Source: JANXQG01 sp963709175 (GTDB lineage Bacteria; Planctomycetota; Planctomycetia; Pirellulales; Thermoguttaceae). Taken from it: DNA of 64,000 nucleotides. Below are positions 37,494-47,676 of the stretch, piece by piece. The DNA lies in contig CAVPVK010000003.1 of the NCBI GenBank assembly GCA_963709175.1, positions 1,116,001 through 1,180,000 on the forward strand, given 5' to 3'. Below the pieces are notes generated by a model. That model worked only from the letters and a program-made list of their open reading frames with translations. It searched no databases and was not told where the DNA came from. The position numbers were made by a program, and so were the translations under genes. Each line of letters begins with the position of its first letter. The stretch's first letter is position 1.

Positions 37494-39200
37494 ATGTCTC
37501 TCTCCAGTTCCATCCAGATAGCCGGCGCGGCCTTGAAGGCGAATGACATCGCCTTGCAAGTGGTGGGGCAGAATATTGCCAACGCCAATACGCCGGGCTA
37601 CCTGACGGAAACGACCAACTTCATTCCCGGCCCAACCGTGCAAGATGGGGCGGTGGTTCAGGGCACCGGCGTAGAAGTCCAGTCGATCACGCAACAGGTC
37701 AATACCCTCCTCCAGAGCCAACTCAACAACGCTACCGCCAGTCAATCCAGCGCCGACACGCTCAAGCAGACCTACACACAACTGGAGAGTATTCTCGGCG
37801 GCCTGAACAGCACTTCCAATATCAGCAGCGCCATGAACTCGTTCTTCAGCGCGATCTCCGACGTGCTGAACCAACCGGCTGATGAATCGGTCATGCAGTC
37901 GGCCGTATTGCAAGGCCAGTCGCTGACGCAAATGATCAGCAGCATGTCTACCCAGACGCAGCAGCTTCAATCGACCATTGATAGTCAGATCGCCGGGTTG
38001 GCGCCGCAGATCAACAGCCTTACCACCCAGATCGCCCAGTTGAATACCCAAATCGCCCAAGTAACCGACGGCGGAAGTTCACCCAGCACCGGCAACGGGT
38101 TGACCGACCAGCGCGACGAGGCAATTTCCGAACTGTCGCAACTAGTGGGAATTCAGACCTTCACGCAACCGGACGGAACCGTCTCTGTGTATAATGGAGG
38201 GAACTACCTGGTCGATGAAGGCACGGCGTCGCAGGTCGACGTGGCCCAATCCTCCCGGCAAGGAACGCTGGTCTCTTCGCTCCAAATTGTGGGCATCAAC
38301 GCACCCTTGCAGGCGACCTCCGGCCAATTGCAGGGACTTGTCGAATCCCGCGACGATGCGGTCGGCGGCTTCGAGGACCAGTTGAATTCCTTTGCCGGCA
38401 CATTGATCAACGAGTTCAACAAGATCTACTCAGGCGGCCAGGGAACCTCGGGCTACACGCAGACGACGAGCCTCAACTCGGTGAGCGATCCCAACGCATC
38501 GATCAACCAGTCCGGTCTGCTTCCCTTCACGCCCACCAACGGCTCGTTCAATATTATTGTCACGAACACGAACTCGGGAACTAGCACGACAACGAACATA
38601 CCGGTTTCCCTGCTGGGAGCCGGCCACGACACGTCGCTCAACAGCCTGGCCGCAGAAATCAACAAAGTCAGCGGCCTGAAGGCCACCGTCGCCAACGGCA
38701 AGTTGAACATTTCCGCCGTCGGCGCCAACACGCAATTCGCCTTCAGCGACGACACCAGCGGCACGCTGGCCGCCCTGGGAATCAACACCTTTTTCACCGG
38801 CTCGCAGGCCAGCGACATTGGTGTGAACGACACGGTCCTGCAAGACCCGACCAAGTTTGCCGCCAGCTCCGAGGGGATCGGCACCGACACCTCCAACGCC
38901 CAAACCCTGGCGGGTTTTCTGACCTACTCGTTCACGCCGCCGAGTGGCTCCGCCACCACGATTCAAAACGTCTACAACACCATGACGGCGAATGTGACCC
39001 AGGCCTCGGCGAACGCCACGGCTGCGTCCACGGCCGCAGACACTCTGCAGTCGTCGCTTTCCGGCCAGAATGCGTCTGTCAGCGGCGTAAATATCGACGA
39101 TCAGGTGATCGACATGATGAACTACCAGGAGGCATACCAGGCCTCGGCGAAGTTCATCTCCACCCTGAGCGACCTCTTGAACATGCTGGTCCAATTATAG
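37494..39200 (+). CDS. flgK: Flagellar hook-filament junction protein FlgK
   Basis: This hook-associated protein has 568 residues. The N-terminal block ALQVVGQNIANANTPGYLTETTNF and the C-terminal block SGVNIDDQVIDMMNYQEAY with its terminal coiled coil are characteristic, as is ALNTQIAQ-type helical sequence near residue 180. Length is close to the usual 550. It is followed 10 bases later by flgL, and the two form the junction zone of the filament. Confidence 0.92.
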   Translation: MSLSSSIQIAGAALKANDIALQVVGQNIANANTPGYLTETTNFIPGPTVQDGAVVQGTGVEVQSITQQVNTLLQSQLNNATASQSSADTLKQTYTQLESILGGLNSTSNISSAMNSFFSAISDVLNQPADESVMQSAVLQGQSLTQMISSMSTQTQQLQSTIDSQIAGLAPQINSLTTQIAQLNTQIAQVTDGGSSPSTGNGLTDQRDEAISELSQLVGIQTFTQPDGTVSVYNGGNYLVDEGTASQVDVAQSSRQGTLVSSLQIVGINAPLQATSGQLQGLVESRDDAVGGFEDQLNSFAGTLINEFNKIYSGGQGTSGYTQTTSLNSVSDPNASINQSGLLPFTPTNGSFNIIVTNTNSGTSTTTNIPVSLLGAGHDTSLNSLAAEINKVSGLKATVANGKLNISAVGANTQFAFSDDTSGTLAALGINTFFTGSQASDIGVNDTVLQDPTKFAASSEGIGTDTSNAQTLAGFLTYSFTPPSGSATTIQNVYNTMTANVTQASANATAASTAADTLQSSLSGQNASVSGVNIDDQVIDMMNYQEAYQASAKFISTLSDLLNMLVQL

Positions 39201-39210
39201 GATCGCAAAC

Positions 39211-42207
39211 ATGAGCATCAGCAGCATCAGCGGTCTCGGCGCCAACATCGGCATCTCCACCTCTGCCGTAAGCAACCTCTCCGAGCAGGACATGTTGGTC
39301 AGTCAGCTTAATAACGAGCAGACCCAGATGAACGAGTTGGAGACGGAGATCAGCACGGGCGAGCAGTTCCAGTTGCCCAGCCAGGACCCCGAGGCGGCCC
39401 TGCAGGTGATGAGCATCCAGAGCTTGCTGCAAAATAAGTCGCAGGCGCAGTCAAACATCAGCACCATCCAGTCGTCCTTGAGTCAGTCCGACTCGACCCT
39501 CACCAATGTCTCCAACCTGCTGACATCGATCCAATCGACGGCGCTGAGCGTCGTCGGCTCGACGTCCAGCACGTCGCAGCGGCAGGTGGTCATCCAGCAA
39601 ATCGATCAGGCCGTGCAGCAGTTGGTGACGCTGGGCAACTCCCAATTCAATGGACAGAACCTCTTCGGCGGCACCGACACGACTACTGCCCCGTTCTCCG
39701 TGGATGCGGCCGGAAATGTCGTGTATTCGGGCAACGCCACACCAACCGAGACCTATGGCGACGTGGGCCAACTTGTCGCCAGCAGCGTTACCGGCGTACA
39801 GGCCTTTGGGGCGATTTCGCAACCTGTCGAGGGAACGGCTCTGGCCGTTGCCCTTTCGCCCGGTACTCCGCTGGCCGACCTCAACGGCGGCCAGGGCGTA
39901 TCCCTGGGAAGCGTCGCGGTCTCTAATGGCCAAAGCACCAGCATCGTCAATCTCACCGGCGCCCAGACACTAGGCGACGTGGCCAACCTGATCGAGGAAA
40001 ATCCGCCCACCGGAAGTACCGTCAATGTCGACATCACTCCCACTGGCTTGACCCTGCAACTGCAGCCTGCATCAGGAGCGTCCGCCGGCAGCGACAACCT
40101 CTCGGTCTCCGAAGTCAACAATGGCAGCACCGCCTCTGACCTGGGAATCCTCGACACGGCGGGCGTCGGCGGGGGGCAGTTGGTGGGCCAGCCGCTGAAC
40201 GCCGATATTACGGCGACCACGTCGCTGGACGACCTGTTTGGCAGCAAGGCCCAAGCGAATATCCACTTTGGCCAGACCAACAGCGACATCGTGCTCCAGG
40301 CCAATACGCCCGGCGCGTCGCTCAACGGCGTCGAGGTCCAGTTCAATTCCGGCGCGCCCGCCGCCGGGCAGGAGTCGGCCACCTACACCCCGGCGACAGG
40401 TAGTTCGCCGGGCGCGTTGACCGTCAGCATTTCCACATCCTCTACGTCGGCCAGCATCGCCAGCCAAGTCGTCGCGGCCATCAACGCGGTTCCCAACTTG
40501 CCCTTTACGGCCAGCTTGGATCAATCGAATCAGAATGGCAGCGGCGAGCCGCCGATCACGGCGCTGCCGCCTATGACCACAACGTCCGGCGGCAGCGGTA
40601 CCACCTTCGATACGTCCGGCCTGCAAGTCACCAGCGAGGGCAAAACCTATACCATCGACGTCAGCGGTGACAAGACGGTCCAGGACCTCTTGAACAGCAT
40701 CAACAACTCGGGCGCCGGGCTGGATGCACAAATCAACTCGGCGAAAGATGGCATAAACGTTTCTTCGCGGATCAGCGGCAGTGACTTCGCCATCGGCGAA
40801 AACGGCGGGAGCACGGCCACGCAACTCGGGCTGAGGACCTTTGTCCTAAATACACAGCTCAGCCAACTCAACGGGGGACTGGGAGTCGGCGTCAACACGC
40901 TTACGGCCGGCGGCACCGATTTCACGATCAGCGAGACGAGCAGTACGGGCTCGTCCGTCGAAGTACCGGTAAGTATCGCGGGCGATAAAACGGTGGGCGA
41001 TGTGATCGATAGCATCAACACGGCGGCCGCACAGGCGGGGGCCACGTTTACGGCACAACTGGCGCCCACCGGTAACGGCATCGAGATTACCGACACCAGC
41101 ACCGCGGTCGGTCCGATCGTAGTCACGGCCGACCCGGCCAGCACGGCGGCGGTGGACCTGGGCCTGGTTCCCACGGGTCAAACGACGTCCACGTCGGCAG
41201 CCAGCGGCGCTGCGGCCACTGGCACGGAGGCGTCTCCCACCGACAACGAGTTGGAGATTCAGGTCGCCAATCCGGCCGTCGCGGGCACCACACAGGTGGC
41301 CTTCGTGACCGACCCGACCGTGAGCGAGGGCCAGGAGACGGTCCAATATGCGAACAACACCTTAACTTTCACTATCTCTCCGCAAAGTACCGCCAACGAC
41401 GTGATTGCGGCCCTGGAAAACTCGGCCTACACCGGCGACTTCACCGCGTCGCTCGACACGACCAGCGATCCGGCGAACACGGGTACGGGCATCGTCCAGC
41501 AGCAAACGATCCCGATGAGCAACGGAACGGCCTCACTGGGAGCCAACAGCGAATTGAGTTTTCAGGCCGTCATTCCCGGCATCGCCGGCAACGTGCAGGT
41601 GATCTTCCAGCAGAATTCCAACGTTACCGCCGGTAACGAGACCGTGAGCTACGATGCGACTGCCGGCACGCTGACCTTCCAGGTCTCGTCACAAACCACT
41701 GCCAACGATATTATCGCCGCCCTGCAAAACTCCGCTTACAGCAGCGACTTCACCGCCTCGTTGGACACCAGCACCGATCTGAACAACAATGGCAGCGGCG
41801 TCGTTCAGCCCCAGACCATCCAGATGAGCGGCGGCCAGGAAGTCCTGACGGGCAGCGACACTAACCCGCAGCAGACCGACAGTGTATTCAACGCCCTGAT
41901 CAAGCTCAGCGCGGCCCTGCAGAGCAACAACGACACGGCCATCCAGCAATCGATGACCTTGTTGAGCAACAGTATGCAGACCGTGAACAACGCGCATGAC
42001 GTACTGGGCGTGCAGGAGCAATCGTTGACCACGCTCAACAGCCAGATCAGCAACGAGGTACTCAATCTGCAGACCGCGATGTCGAACGCCTACGACACCA
42101 ACATGGCCGAGGCGGTCTCCGATTACACCACCGCGCAGATCGCCTATCAGGCTACGCTGGAGACGACCGCCAGCTTGCTGAAAACGACGCTGCTGAACTA
42201 TCTCTGA
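39211..42207 (+). CDS. flgL: Very large flagellar hook-filament junction protein FlgL
   Basis: This FlgL-type protein has 998 residues (enterobacterial FlgL has about 320). The N-terminal flagellin-type helix is intact (VSNLSEQDMLVSQLNNEQT, LETEISTGEQFQLPSQDPEAA), as is the C-terminal helix (SNAYDTNMAEAVSDYTTAQ). The large middle is a string of beta domains: flagellin hook IN-like segments (LNGGLGVGVNTLTAGGTDFT; TVGDVIDSINTAAAQ) and a module of about 95 residues occurring three times (about 40290-40600, 41243-41530, 41546-41840). The middle domains would project outward from the filament. Large outer domains are common in planctomycete FlgL, but the duplicated module is worth noting. Confidence 0.85.
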   Translation: MSISSISGLGANIGISTSAVSNLSEQDMLVSQLNNEQTQMNELETEISTGEQFQLPSQDPEAALQVMSIQSLLQNKSQAQSNISTIQSSLSQSDSTLTNVSNLLTSIQSTALSVVGSTSSTSQRQVVIQQIDQAVQQLVTLGNSQFNGQNLFGGTDTTTAPFSVDAAGNVVYSGNATPTETYGDVGQLVASSVTGVQAFGAISQPVEGTALAVALSPGTPLADLNGGQGVSLGSVAVSNGQSTSIVNLTGAQTLGDVANLIEENPPTGSTVNVDITPTGLTLQLQPASGASAGSDNLSVSEVNNGSTASDLGILDTAGVGGGQLVGQPLNADITATTSLDDLFGSKAQANIHFGQTNSDIVLQANTPGASLNGVEVQFNSGAPAAGQESATYTPATGSSPGALTVSISTSSTSASIASQVVAAINAVPNLPFTASLDQSNQNGSGEPPITALPPMTTTSGGSGTTFDTSGLQVTSEGKTYTIDVSGDKTVQDLLNSINNSGAGLDAQINSAKDGINVSSRISGSDFAIGENGGSTATQLGLRTFVLNTQLSQLNGGLGVGVNTLTAGGTDFTISETSSTGSSVEVPVSIAGDKTVGDVIDSINTAAAQAGATFTAQLAPTGNGIEITDTSTAVGPIVVTADPASTAAVDLGLVPTGQTTSTSAASGAAATGTEASPTDNELEIQVANPAVAGTTQVAFVTDPTVSEGQETVQYANNTLTFTISPQSTANDVIAALENSAYTGDFTASLDTTSDPANTGTGIVQQQTIPMSNGTASLGANSELSFQAVIPGIAGNVQVIFQQNSNVTAGNETVSYDATAGTLTFQVSSQTTANDIIAALQNSAYSSDFTASLDTSTDLNNNGSGVVQPQTIQMSGGQEVLTGSDTNPQQTDSVFNALIKLSAALQSNNDTAIQQSMTLLSNSMQTVNNAHDVLGVQEQSLTTLNSQISNEVLNLQTAMSNAYDTNMAEAVSDYTTAQIAYQATLETTASLLKTTLLNYL

Positions 42208-42215
42208 GACCCTAC

Positions 42216-43520
42216 GTGAACGGACTACGAGCCACGGTTATGGGCCTGGGCCACTTTGGCGGCGGTGTGGCCGCCGCCCGTTGGCTGGCCGCCCGCGGGG
42301 CAAGAGTTATCGTCACCGACCTGGCCGATGAAAAGGCCCTGCAAAAAGCCGTCGCCAGCCTCGGCGGCGCGCCTATCGCCGCCTTCCATCTCGGTGGGCA
42401 CCGCGAGGATGATTTCCGCCAGGCCGAGATGGTGGTTGTCAACCCGGCGGTTCGGCCGGATAGCCCTTGGCTCGAACTAGCGCGGCAAAGCGGCGCCGCC
42501 CTGACCACCGAGATCGATCTCTTCTTGCAACACTGCCCGGCCCCGACGGTCGGCGTCACCGGCTCCAATGGCAAATCGACCACCGCTGCCATGATCGTCG
42601 CAATACTCCGGGCCGATGGCCGCAGGACATGGCTGGGCGGAAATATCGGCGGCAGCCTGCTTGACCGCCTGGAGGAGATCCGGGCCGATGATGTCGTAGT
42701 ACTGGAACTCAGCAGCTTCCAGCTTTCGTACCTTCGACCGGAAACCCGCGTGCCGCATGTCGGCGTGGTCACGAGTTTCTCTCCCAATCACCTCGACTGG
42801 CACGCCAACCTCGATGAATACGCCGCGGCAAAGCAGATATTGCTCACGCGGCAACAGCCCGACGATTGGGCCGTGCTCAACTCGCGCGACGGCCGGCTTG
42901 CCGCTTGGGAGCGATTCGCCGCGGGCCGGCTGGCGGCACTCGTGCCCGACGACGAGATTCCCCCGCTTCGCGTGCCCGGCTGGCACAATCGCATGAACGC
43001 GGCCTGTGCGGCCACCGCCGCCCTTGCCGCCGGATGTCGCCGCACGGCAATCGCCAGCGGGCTGGAGTCGTTCGGCGGACTGCCGCAAAGGATGGAACGG
43101 ATCGCGCGGATCGAGAGCCGCGAGTTCTACAACGATTCGACCTCCACGACGCCCGAATCGACAATCGCCGCCCTGGAATCGCTCAGTCAGCCCGCGTTCA
43201 TTCTCGCCGGTGGACGCGACAAGGGATTCGACTTTACGGAAATGGTGGAAACCATCGGCCGCTTGGCCGTCGGGGCGGCTTTTTTCGGCGAGATCGCCGC
43301 GAAGCTCAACGATCGGCTCCAGGCATCCAGTGCCGACTGCCTGGCGGTCGCCGTGGAGACAATGGTCGAGGCATTGGAATTCTGCTGGCGGAATTCGCGG
43401 CCGGGCGATGCGATCGTGCTCTCGCCCGGCTGCTCCAGCCACGACCAGTTCCGCCATTTTCAGCAGCGCGGCGAGCGGTTCAACGAGTTACTGCGCAGAA
43501 TTAGGCGGACGAAACGATGA
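42216..43520 (+). CDS. murD: UDP-N-acetylmuramoylalanine--D-glutamate ligase MurD
   Basis: This cytoplasmic ligase of 434 residues adds D-Glu to UDP-MurNAc-L-Ala in peptidoglycan synthesis. The N-terminal Rossmann block VMGLGHFGGGVAAARWL, the ATP loop GVTGSNGKSTT at residues 113-123, the Mg-binding ELSSFQL and FSPNHLDWH, and the C-terminal domain NDSTSTTPESTIAAL all match. It starts with GTG nine bases after flgL's stop, so it seems to belong to the flagellar transcript. No dcw neighbours (murC, murG, ftsW) are present. The lineage has peptidoglycan if this gene is functional. Confidence 0.9.
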   Translation: MNGLRATVMGLGHFGGGVAAARWLAARGARVIVTDLADEKALQKAVASLGGAPIAAFHLGGHREDDFRQAEMVVVNPAVRPDSPWLELARQSGAALTTEIDLFLQHCPAPTVGVTGSNGKSTTAAMIVAILRADGRRTWLGGNIGGSLLDRLEEIRADDVVVLELSSFQLSYLRPETRVPHVGVVTSFSPNHLDWHANLDEYAAAKQILLTRQQPDDWAVLNSRDGRLAAWERFAAGRLAALVPDDEIPPLRVPGWHNRMNAACAATAALAAGCRRTAIASGLESFGGLPQRMERIARIESREFYNDSTSTTPESTIAALESLSQPAFILAGGRDKGFDFTEMVETIGRLAVGAAFFGEIAAKLNDRLQASSADCLAVAVETMVEALEFCWRNSRPGDAIVLSPGCSSHDQFRHFQQRGERFNELLRRIRRTKR

Positions 43521-43589
43521 GTAGGCAAGAGAGAGGAAAGGAATATGGCGGGAAAAATAAATGCAAGAGCGGCAAAGAGATGCCCCCTA

Positions 43590-43620
43590 TTGACACCTTT
43601 TCTTTACTTCGAATTATAAT
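43590..43620 (+). promoter_or_regulatory. Promoter-like sequence ahead of the cupin gene
   Basis: Exact consensus hexamers TTGACA (43590-43595) and TATAAT (43615-43620) are separated by 19 bases, two more than optimal. Transcription would begin near 43627, about 36 bases before the ATG. The hexamers are exact but the spacing is long. Confidence 0.55.
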
Positions 43621-43662
43621 TGCTGCTAGGTCTTTTTTTCAACCTGCGAGGCGTTTACACTC

Positions 43663-44046
43663 ATGAAAGTTGCCCATTTCGAGCAGATTCCCAACGACGA
43701 GGTGAAGATGGAAGGGGCCACTGGCTGCCGCATTCGCTGTCTGATCGGACCCGACGACGGGGCTCCCAGCTTCACCATGCGGCAGTTCGACGTGGCCCCC
43801 GGCGGCAACACGCCCAAGCACTCCCACGCCTTCGAGCACGAGGTCTTCGTGCTGGAGGGCGAAGGTATTGTGCTGGACAGCCGCGGCGAGCATCGCCTCG
43901 CGGCCGGCGTTGCCGTATTCATCGCCCCCAACGAAATCCACCAGTTCCGCAATACGGGCAGCGTCCCACTGCGGTTCCTTTGCCTCATTCCGCACCCGCT
44001 GCGGGGCATGAACCAACCCTGTGCCGCGGCCTGCGGCTGTGGCTAA
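43663..44046 (+). CDS. Small cupin-domain protein
   Basis: This single-domain cupin has 127 residues. The metal-site pattern is visible: PKHSHAFEHEVFVLEGEG carries His, His, Glu and the second motif lies in FIAPNEIHQF with a further His. It could bind a metal and act as an oxygenase, isomerase or sensor; the substrate is unknown. The C-terminus is Cys-rich (PCAAACGCG), unusual for a plain cupin and possibly an additional metal site. It is followed by ligA 12 bases later. Confidence 0.82.
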   Translation: MKVAHFEQIPNDEVKMEGATGCRIRCLIGPDDGAPSFTMRQFDVAPGGNTPKHSHAFEHEVFVLEGEGIVLDSRGEHRLAAGVAVFIAPNEIHQFRNTGSVPLRFLCLIPHPLRGMNQPCAAACGCG

Positions 44047-44058
44047 AGGACGCCCATC

Positions 44059-46062
44059 ATGCCTCAAGACCCCGCTGCCGAAATTGCCGCCCTCCGCGAG
44101 CAGATTCGCGAGCACGACTACAAATACTATGTCGAGGCGGCTCCCGAAATCAGCGACCGCGACTACGACAAGCTCCTCCAGCGGCTCAAGCAGCTCGAGG
44201 CGGCGCATCCCGGGTTGATCACGCCCGACAGCCCCACGCAACGCGTCGGCGACAAGCCGGTGAGCGAGTTGAAACAGGTCGAGCATCGCGTGCCGATGCT
44301 CTCGATCGAAAACACCTACAGCCTCGATGAGCTGAAGGCGTTCGGCGCCGGACCGCCAGGCTGCTGGCTGGCGAGCCGATCGAATGGGTCGTCGAGCTGA
44401 AGGTGGACGGCGTGGCCATGTCGCTGGTCTACGAAGACGGTCTGCTCACCCGCGGCATCACCCGCGGCAACGGCCGCGCAGGCGACGACGTGACGCACAA
44501 CATCCGCACGATCCACGACATCCCCAAACGTCTCCGCGGCAAGAAATACCCCCGCCTGCTGGAGCCACGGGGCGAGGTTTACATGGCCAACAGCGACCTG
44601 GTGCTGCTCAACGAACGGCAGAAGACCGAGGGCAAGCCGCTGTTTGCCAACACGCGGAACGTGGTTGCCGGCAGCATCCGCCAATTGGACCCGCGGATCT
44701 GCGCCCAGCGGCGACTGCGGTTCTTTTGTCACTCCGTCGGCGACCGGGAGGGACTCACCGCGCAAACGCACATGGAGTTCCTCAAGGAAATGGCCGACTA
44801 CGGCATCCCCGCCACGCCCGGCGCGGCATGCTTCGCCGGCTTCGAGGCGGCCACCGACCATTGCGAGCGGCTCATCGAGCGGCTGCACGAGCTGGATTTC
44901 GAGATCGACGGGCTGGTGCTCAAGGTGAACCGTTACGACCAGCGCGACCGCCTCGGGGCCACATCGAAGGCCCCGCGGTGGGTGATCGCCTACAAGTTCG
45001 AGAAGTACGAGGCCACAACCCGCGTGGCGGGCATCCGTGTGCAGGTCGGCAAGACCGGGGCGATCACGCCTGTGGCCGACCTGGAGCCCGTCGAGTTGGC
45101 CGGCACGGTCGTCAGCCGGGCGAGCCTGCACAACGCCGAGGAGATCCAGGCGCAAGGACGTCCGCGTGGGCGACGTGGTGGTGGTCGAGAAGGCAGGCAA
45201 AGTCATCCCGCACGTGGTTCGCGTCGAAGTGGCCGAGCGAAAGGGCGAGTTGCCGGTGTTTCGCTTCCCCAAGAAGTGCCCCGAGTGCGGCACGCCGGCC
45301 GTGAAGGACGAGGGCGGCGTCTACATCCGTTGCCCGAACCCGGAATGCCCGGCGCAGATCAAGGAACGAATCCGCTACTACGCCAGCCGCAACGCCATGG
45401 ACATCGAGGGGCTGGGCGACAAGCTGGTCGAGCAACTGGTCAACCAGAAGCTGGTGCGGAGCTATGGCGATCTTTACCGCCTTACGGCCGACAAGCTCCT
45501 GGAGCTTGAGCGGATGGGCCGCAAGTCGGCCGACAACCTTCTGGAGGGCGTCGAGGCCAGCAAGGGTCGCGGCCTGGCCCGACTGCTCAATGCCCTTTCG
45601 ATGCGGCACGTCGGCATCCGCGTGGCCAGCGTATTGGCCGAGCGGTTCCGCACGATGGAGGCCTTGCGGGCGGCGAACGGCGAGGAACTGAGCCAAACCA
45701 TGGAGATCGGGCCGGTGATCGCCAAGAGCGTTTATGATTTCCTCCATTCCGAGTTCGGCAGCCATGCCATCGACGACTTGCAGTCGCTGGGCGTCGAGAT
45801 GGGTTCGGCCGCGCCGCTGGCAGTCGCAGGCGAGCGGAAGCTGGAGGGCAAGACGCTAGTGGTCACCGGCACGCTGGTGAAGTACAGCCGCGATGAGATC
45901 AACGAACTGATCACGCGGCACGGCGGGCACGCGGCGTCAAGCGTCTCCAAGAAGACCGACTACCTGGTCGCTGGCGAAAAGGCGGGCAGCAAGCTCGACA
46001 AGGCGCGGGAGTTAGGGGTGAAGGTGCTCAGCGAGGAGGAGTTTGGGAAGCTGATTGAGTGA
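44059..46062 (+). CDS. ligA: NAD-dependent DNA ligase LigA, frameshifted twice in this sequence
   Basis: This is the essential replicative ligase. The N-terminal Ia domain (EHDYKYYVEAAPEISDRDYD) is in the first frame. One base is missing near 44347-44350, and the catalytic lysine of ELKVDG (codon at 44400-44402) lies in the shifted frame. Later, one extra G near 45150-45153 restores the frame, giving KDVRVGDVVVVEKAGK. The zinc finger (CPECG...CPNPEC), helix-hairpin-helix region and C-terminal BRCT domain (KTLVVTGTLVKYSRDEI) follow. Corrected length is about 667 residues, the normal size. Since the cell cannot live without LigA, the shifts are most likely sequencing errors. It converges with guaC, one base between their stops. 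Confidence 0.93.
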
Positions 46063-46063
46063 T

Positions 46064-47109
46064 TCACTCGAACGCCGCAGCGTGCGTACGCGTGCAGCGG
46101 ACGAAGGTGCAGCACTTGGAAAGGTCCTTGAGCCGCTCTGCGCCGACGTAGGCGCAGGCCGAACGCAGGCCGCCGGCAATCTCCCGCAGGACCTCGCGGA
46201 CCGGCCCCTTGTAGGCGCCTCCACGCACTTGCCCTCGGCGGCGATGTAGTCCTTCAGTCCTTCGTGGTGCTTCTCCTGGGCCTCGCGACTCGACATGCCG
46301 TAGAACCTCAGCGCCCGACGCTCGTCGCCCTCGGTCACCCACTCGCCGTCGCACTCGTCCGATCCGGCCAGCATGCCGCCGAGCATCACAAAATCGGCCC
46401 CGGCGCCGAATGCCTTAACGACGTCGCCGGGCGAGCGGCAGCCGCCGTCGGCGCAGATTTGCCCCTTGTTGCCGTGCGCGGCATCGGCGCATTCGACGAT
46501 CGCGGAGAGTTGCGGATACCCCACGCCGGTGATCTTCCGCGTGGTGCAGACACTGCCCGGGCCGATGCCGACCTTGACGATGTCCGCCCGGCCTTCGATC
46601 AGCAGTTCCTGCACCATTTCCGGGGTAGCGACGTTGCCCGCCATGATCGCCGCCGCCGGGCAGAGCTCACGGACGTGCTTCACCCGATCGACAAAGAACT
46701 TGGTGTAGCCGTTGGCGGCGTCGATACAGATCAAGGGAAGCGGCCGGTCCGCCTTGCTGACGAACGCCTTGAGCTTGTCGAAGTCCTCTTCGCGAATCCC
46801 CAGCGTATAGAAAGTGGATGCGGCGGCAGGGTGGCGAGTGAAGAACGCCAGCAGATCCTCCAGCGGATAGTATTTGTGCAGGCAAGTGAGCATGTCGAAC
46901 TCGTGCAGGGCCGCCGCCATGGCCATCGTGCCCGTCGTGTCCAAATTCGCGGCGATGACTGGGATTCCGGTCCATGCGGCCGGCGGTTGCGCGGCCCGAA
47001 AGCGGTAGGCCCGGCTGAGTTCGATGCTCCCACGGCTGGGGGCGACGGAACGCTTGGGTCTGATGAGCACGTCGTCGAAATCGAGCTTTAGTTCGGATTC
47101 AACTCGCAT
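46064..47109 (-). CDS. guaC: GMP reductase GuaC, one frameshift
   Basis: This enzyme returns GMP to IMP with NADPH. The N-terminus (LDFDDVLIRPKRS), the IAANLDTTGTMAMA block and the catalytic loop GIGPGSVCTTRKITGVGYPQ with the nucleophile Cys are clear. The later region KGQICADGGCRSPGDVVKAF matches, and the C-terminal block (YKGPVREVLREIAGGLRSACAYVGA) lies one frame away. One base is missing near 46211-46219. Corrected length is about 348 residues, as in other GuaC. I prefer GuaC to IMP dehydrogenase because there is no CBS insert and the ends match. Confidence 0.87.
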
Positions 47110-47258
47110 GGGAATGCATCCTGCGAGCGCCCGGGCGATTGCCGATCGGCGAAGCGGCCGGATGAACGCAGCCCCTCAATTCAATCGCGCGGAATCGCCC
47201 GCAGGCATCCCGAGATTATAGCGATTGTCGTCGCGCATGCGAGGGGAGATGGTTGCCT

Positions 47259-47618
47259 TTACGAGTCCCACGCCAGGGCCGAATCAGAAAGCAAGCCTAA
47301 TCGCCGTTCTTCGAAGTACTGGGCTAGCCCGGCCGAGAAATAGTGCCGTGGCACGTGCCGCTCGCGAGGCTCAGCGGCTGGTGGTATCTCGATCTCGTCA
47401 ACGATTCGCCGCACGCCGGGAACTTGCCGCGCCAGTGCCAGGATAGACCGCCGCGTCGCCTGGCTGTCGACCAGTCCACGAAGGGCGACCGTGCCTTCGC
47501 ATGCCGCAATTTGCAAAGGAGGCAAAACCATCGCGTCGTGCGCGGACAAGTATTCGGCCACGCGGGTTTCCAAGACCCGGCCGGAAGATTCAACGTTTTG
47601 GCGATACGGATGGAACAT
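47259..47618 (-). CDS. BON-domain protein
   Basis: This 119-residue protein has a BON-like segment (IAACEGTVALRGLVDSQATR, then ARQVPGVRRIVDEIE). BON domains bind phospholipids or other surfaces and are usually periplasmic, but I see no signal peptide here. Residues 1-45 and the tail beyond the domain are not recognised. AAGGAGAG is four bases before the ATG. The neighbours on the same strand are a tiny basic ORF and a DNA-binding domain, which may be a small regulon. Confidence 0.7.
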   Translation of the reverse strand: MFHPYRQNVESSGRVLETRVAEYLSAHDAMVLPPLQIAACEGTVALRGLVDSQATRRSILALARQVPGVRRIVDEIEIPPAAEPRERHVPRHYFSAGLAQYFEERRLGLLSDSALAWDS

Positions 47619-47676
47619 GAGCCTCTCCTTGGGACCTGCCTCACCTTTCCTTTAATTACCTGGTGATGACGGGCGT

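Noticed and set aside
43620..44330. Plus-strand frame overlapping cupin and ligA
   Set aside because: Both real genes in this stretch lie in other frames; composition is Arg/Pro-rich as in shadow frames.
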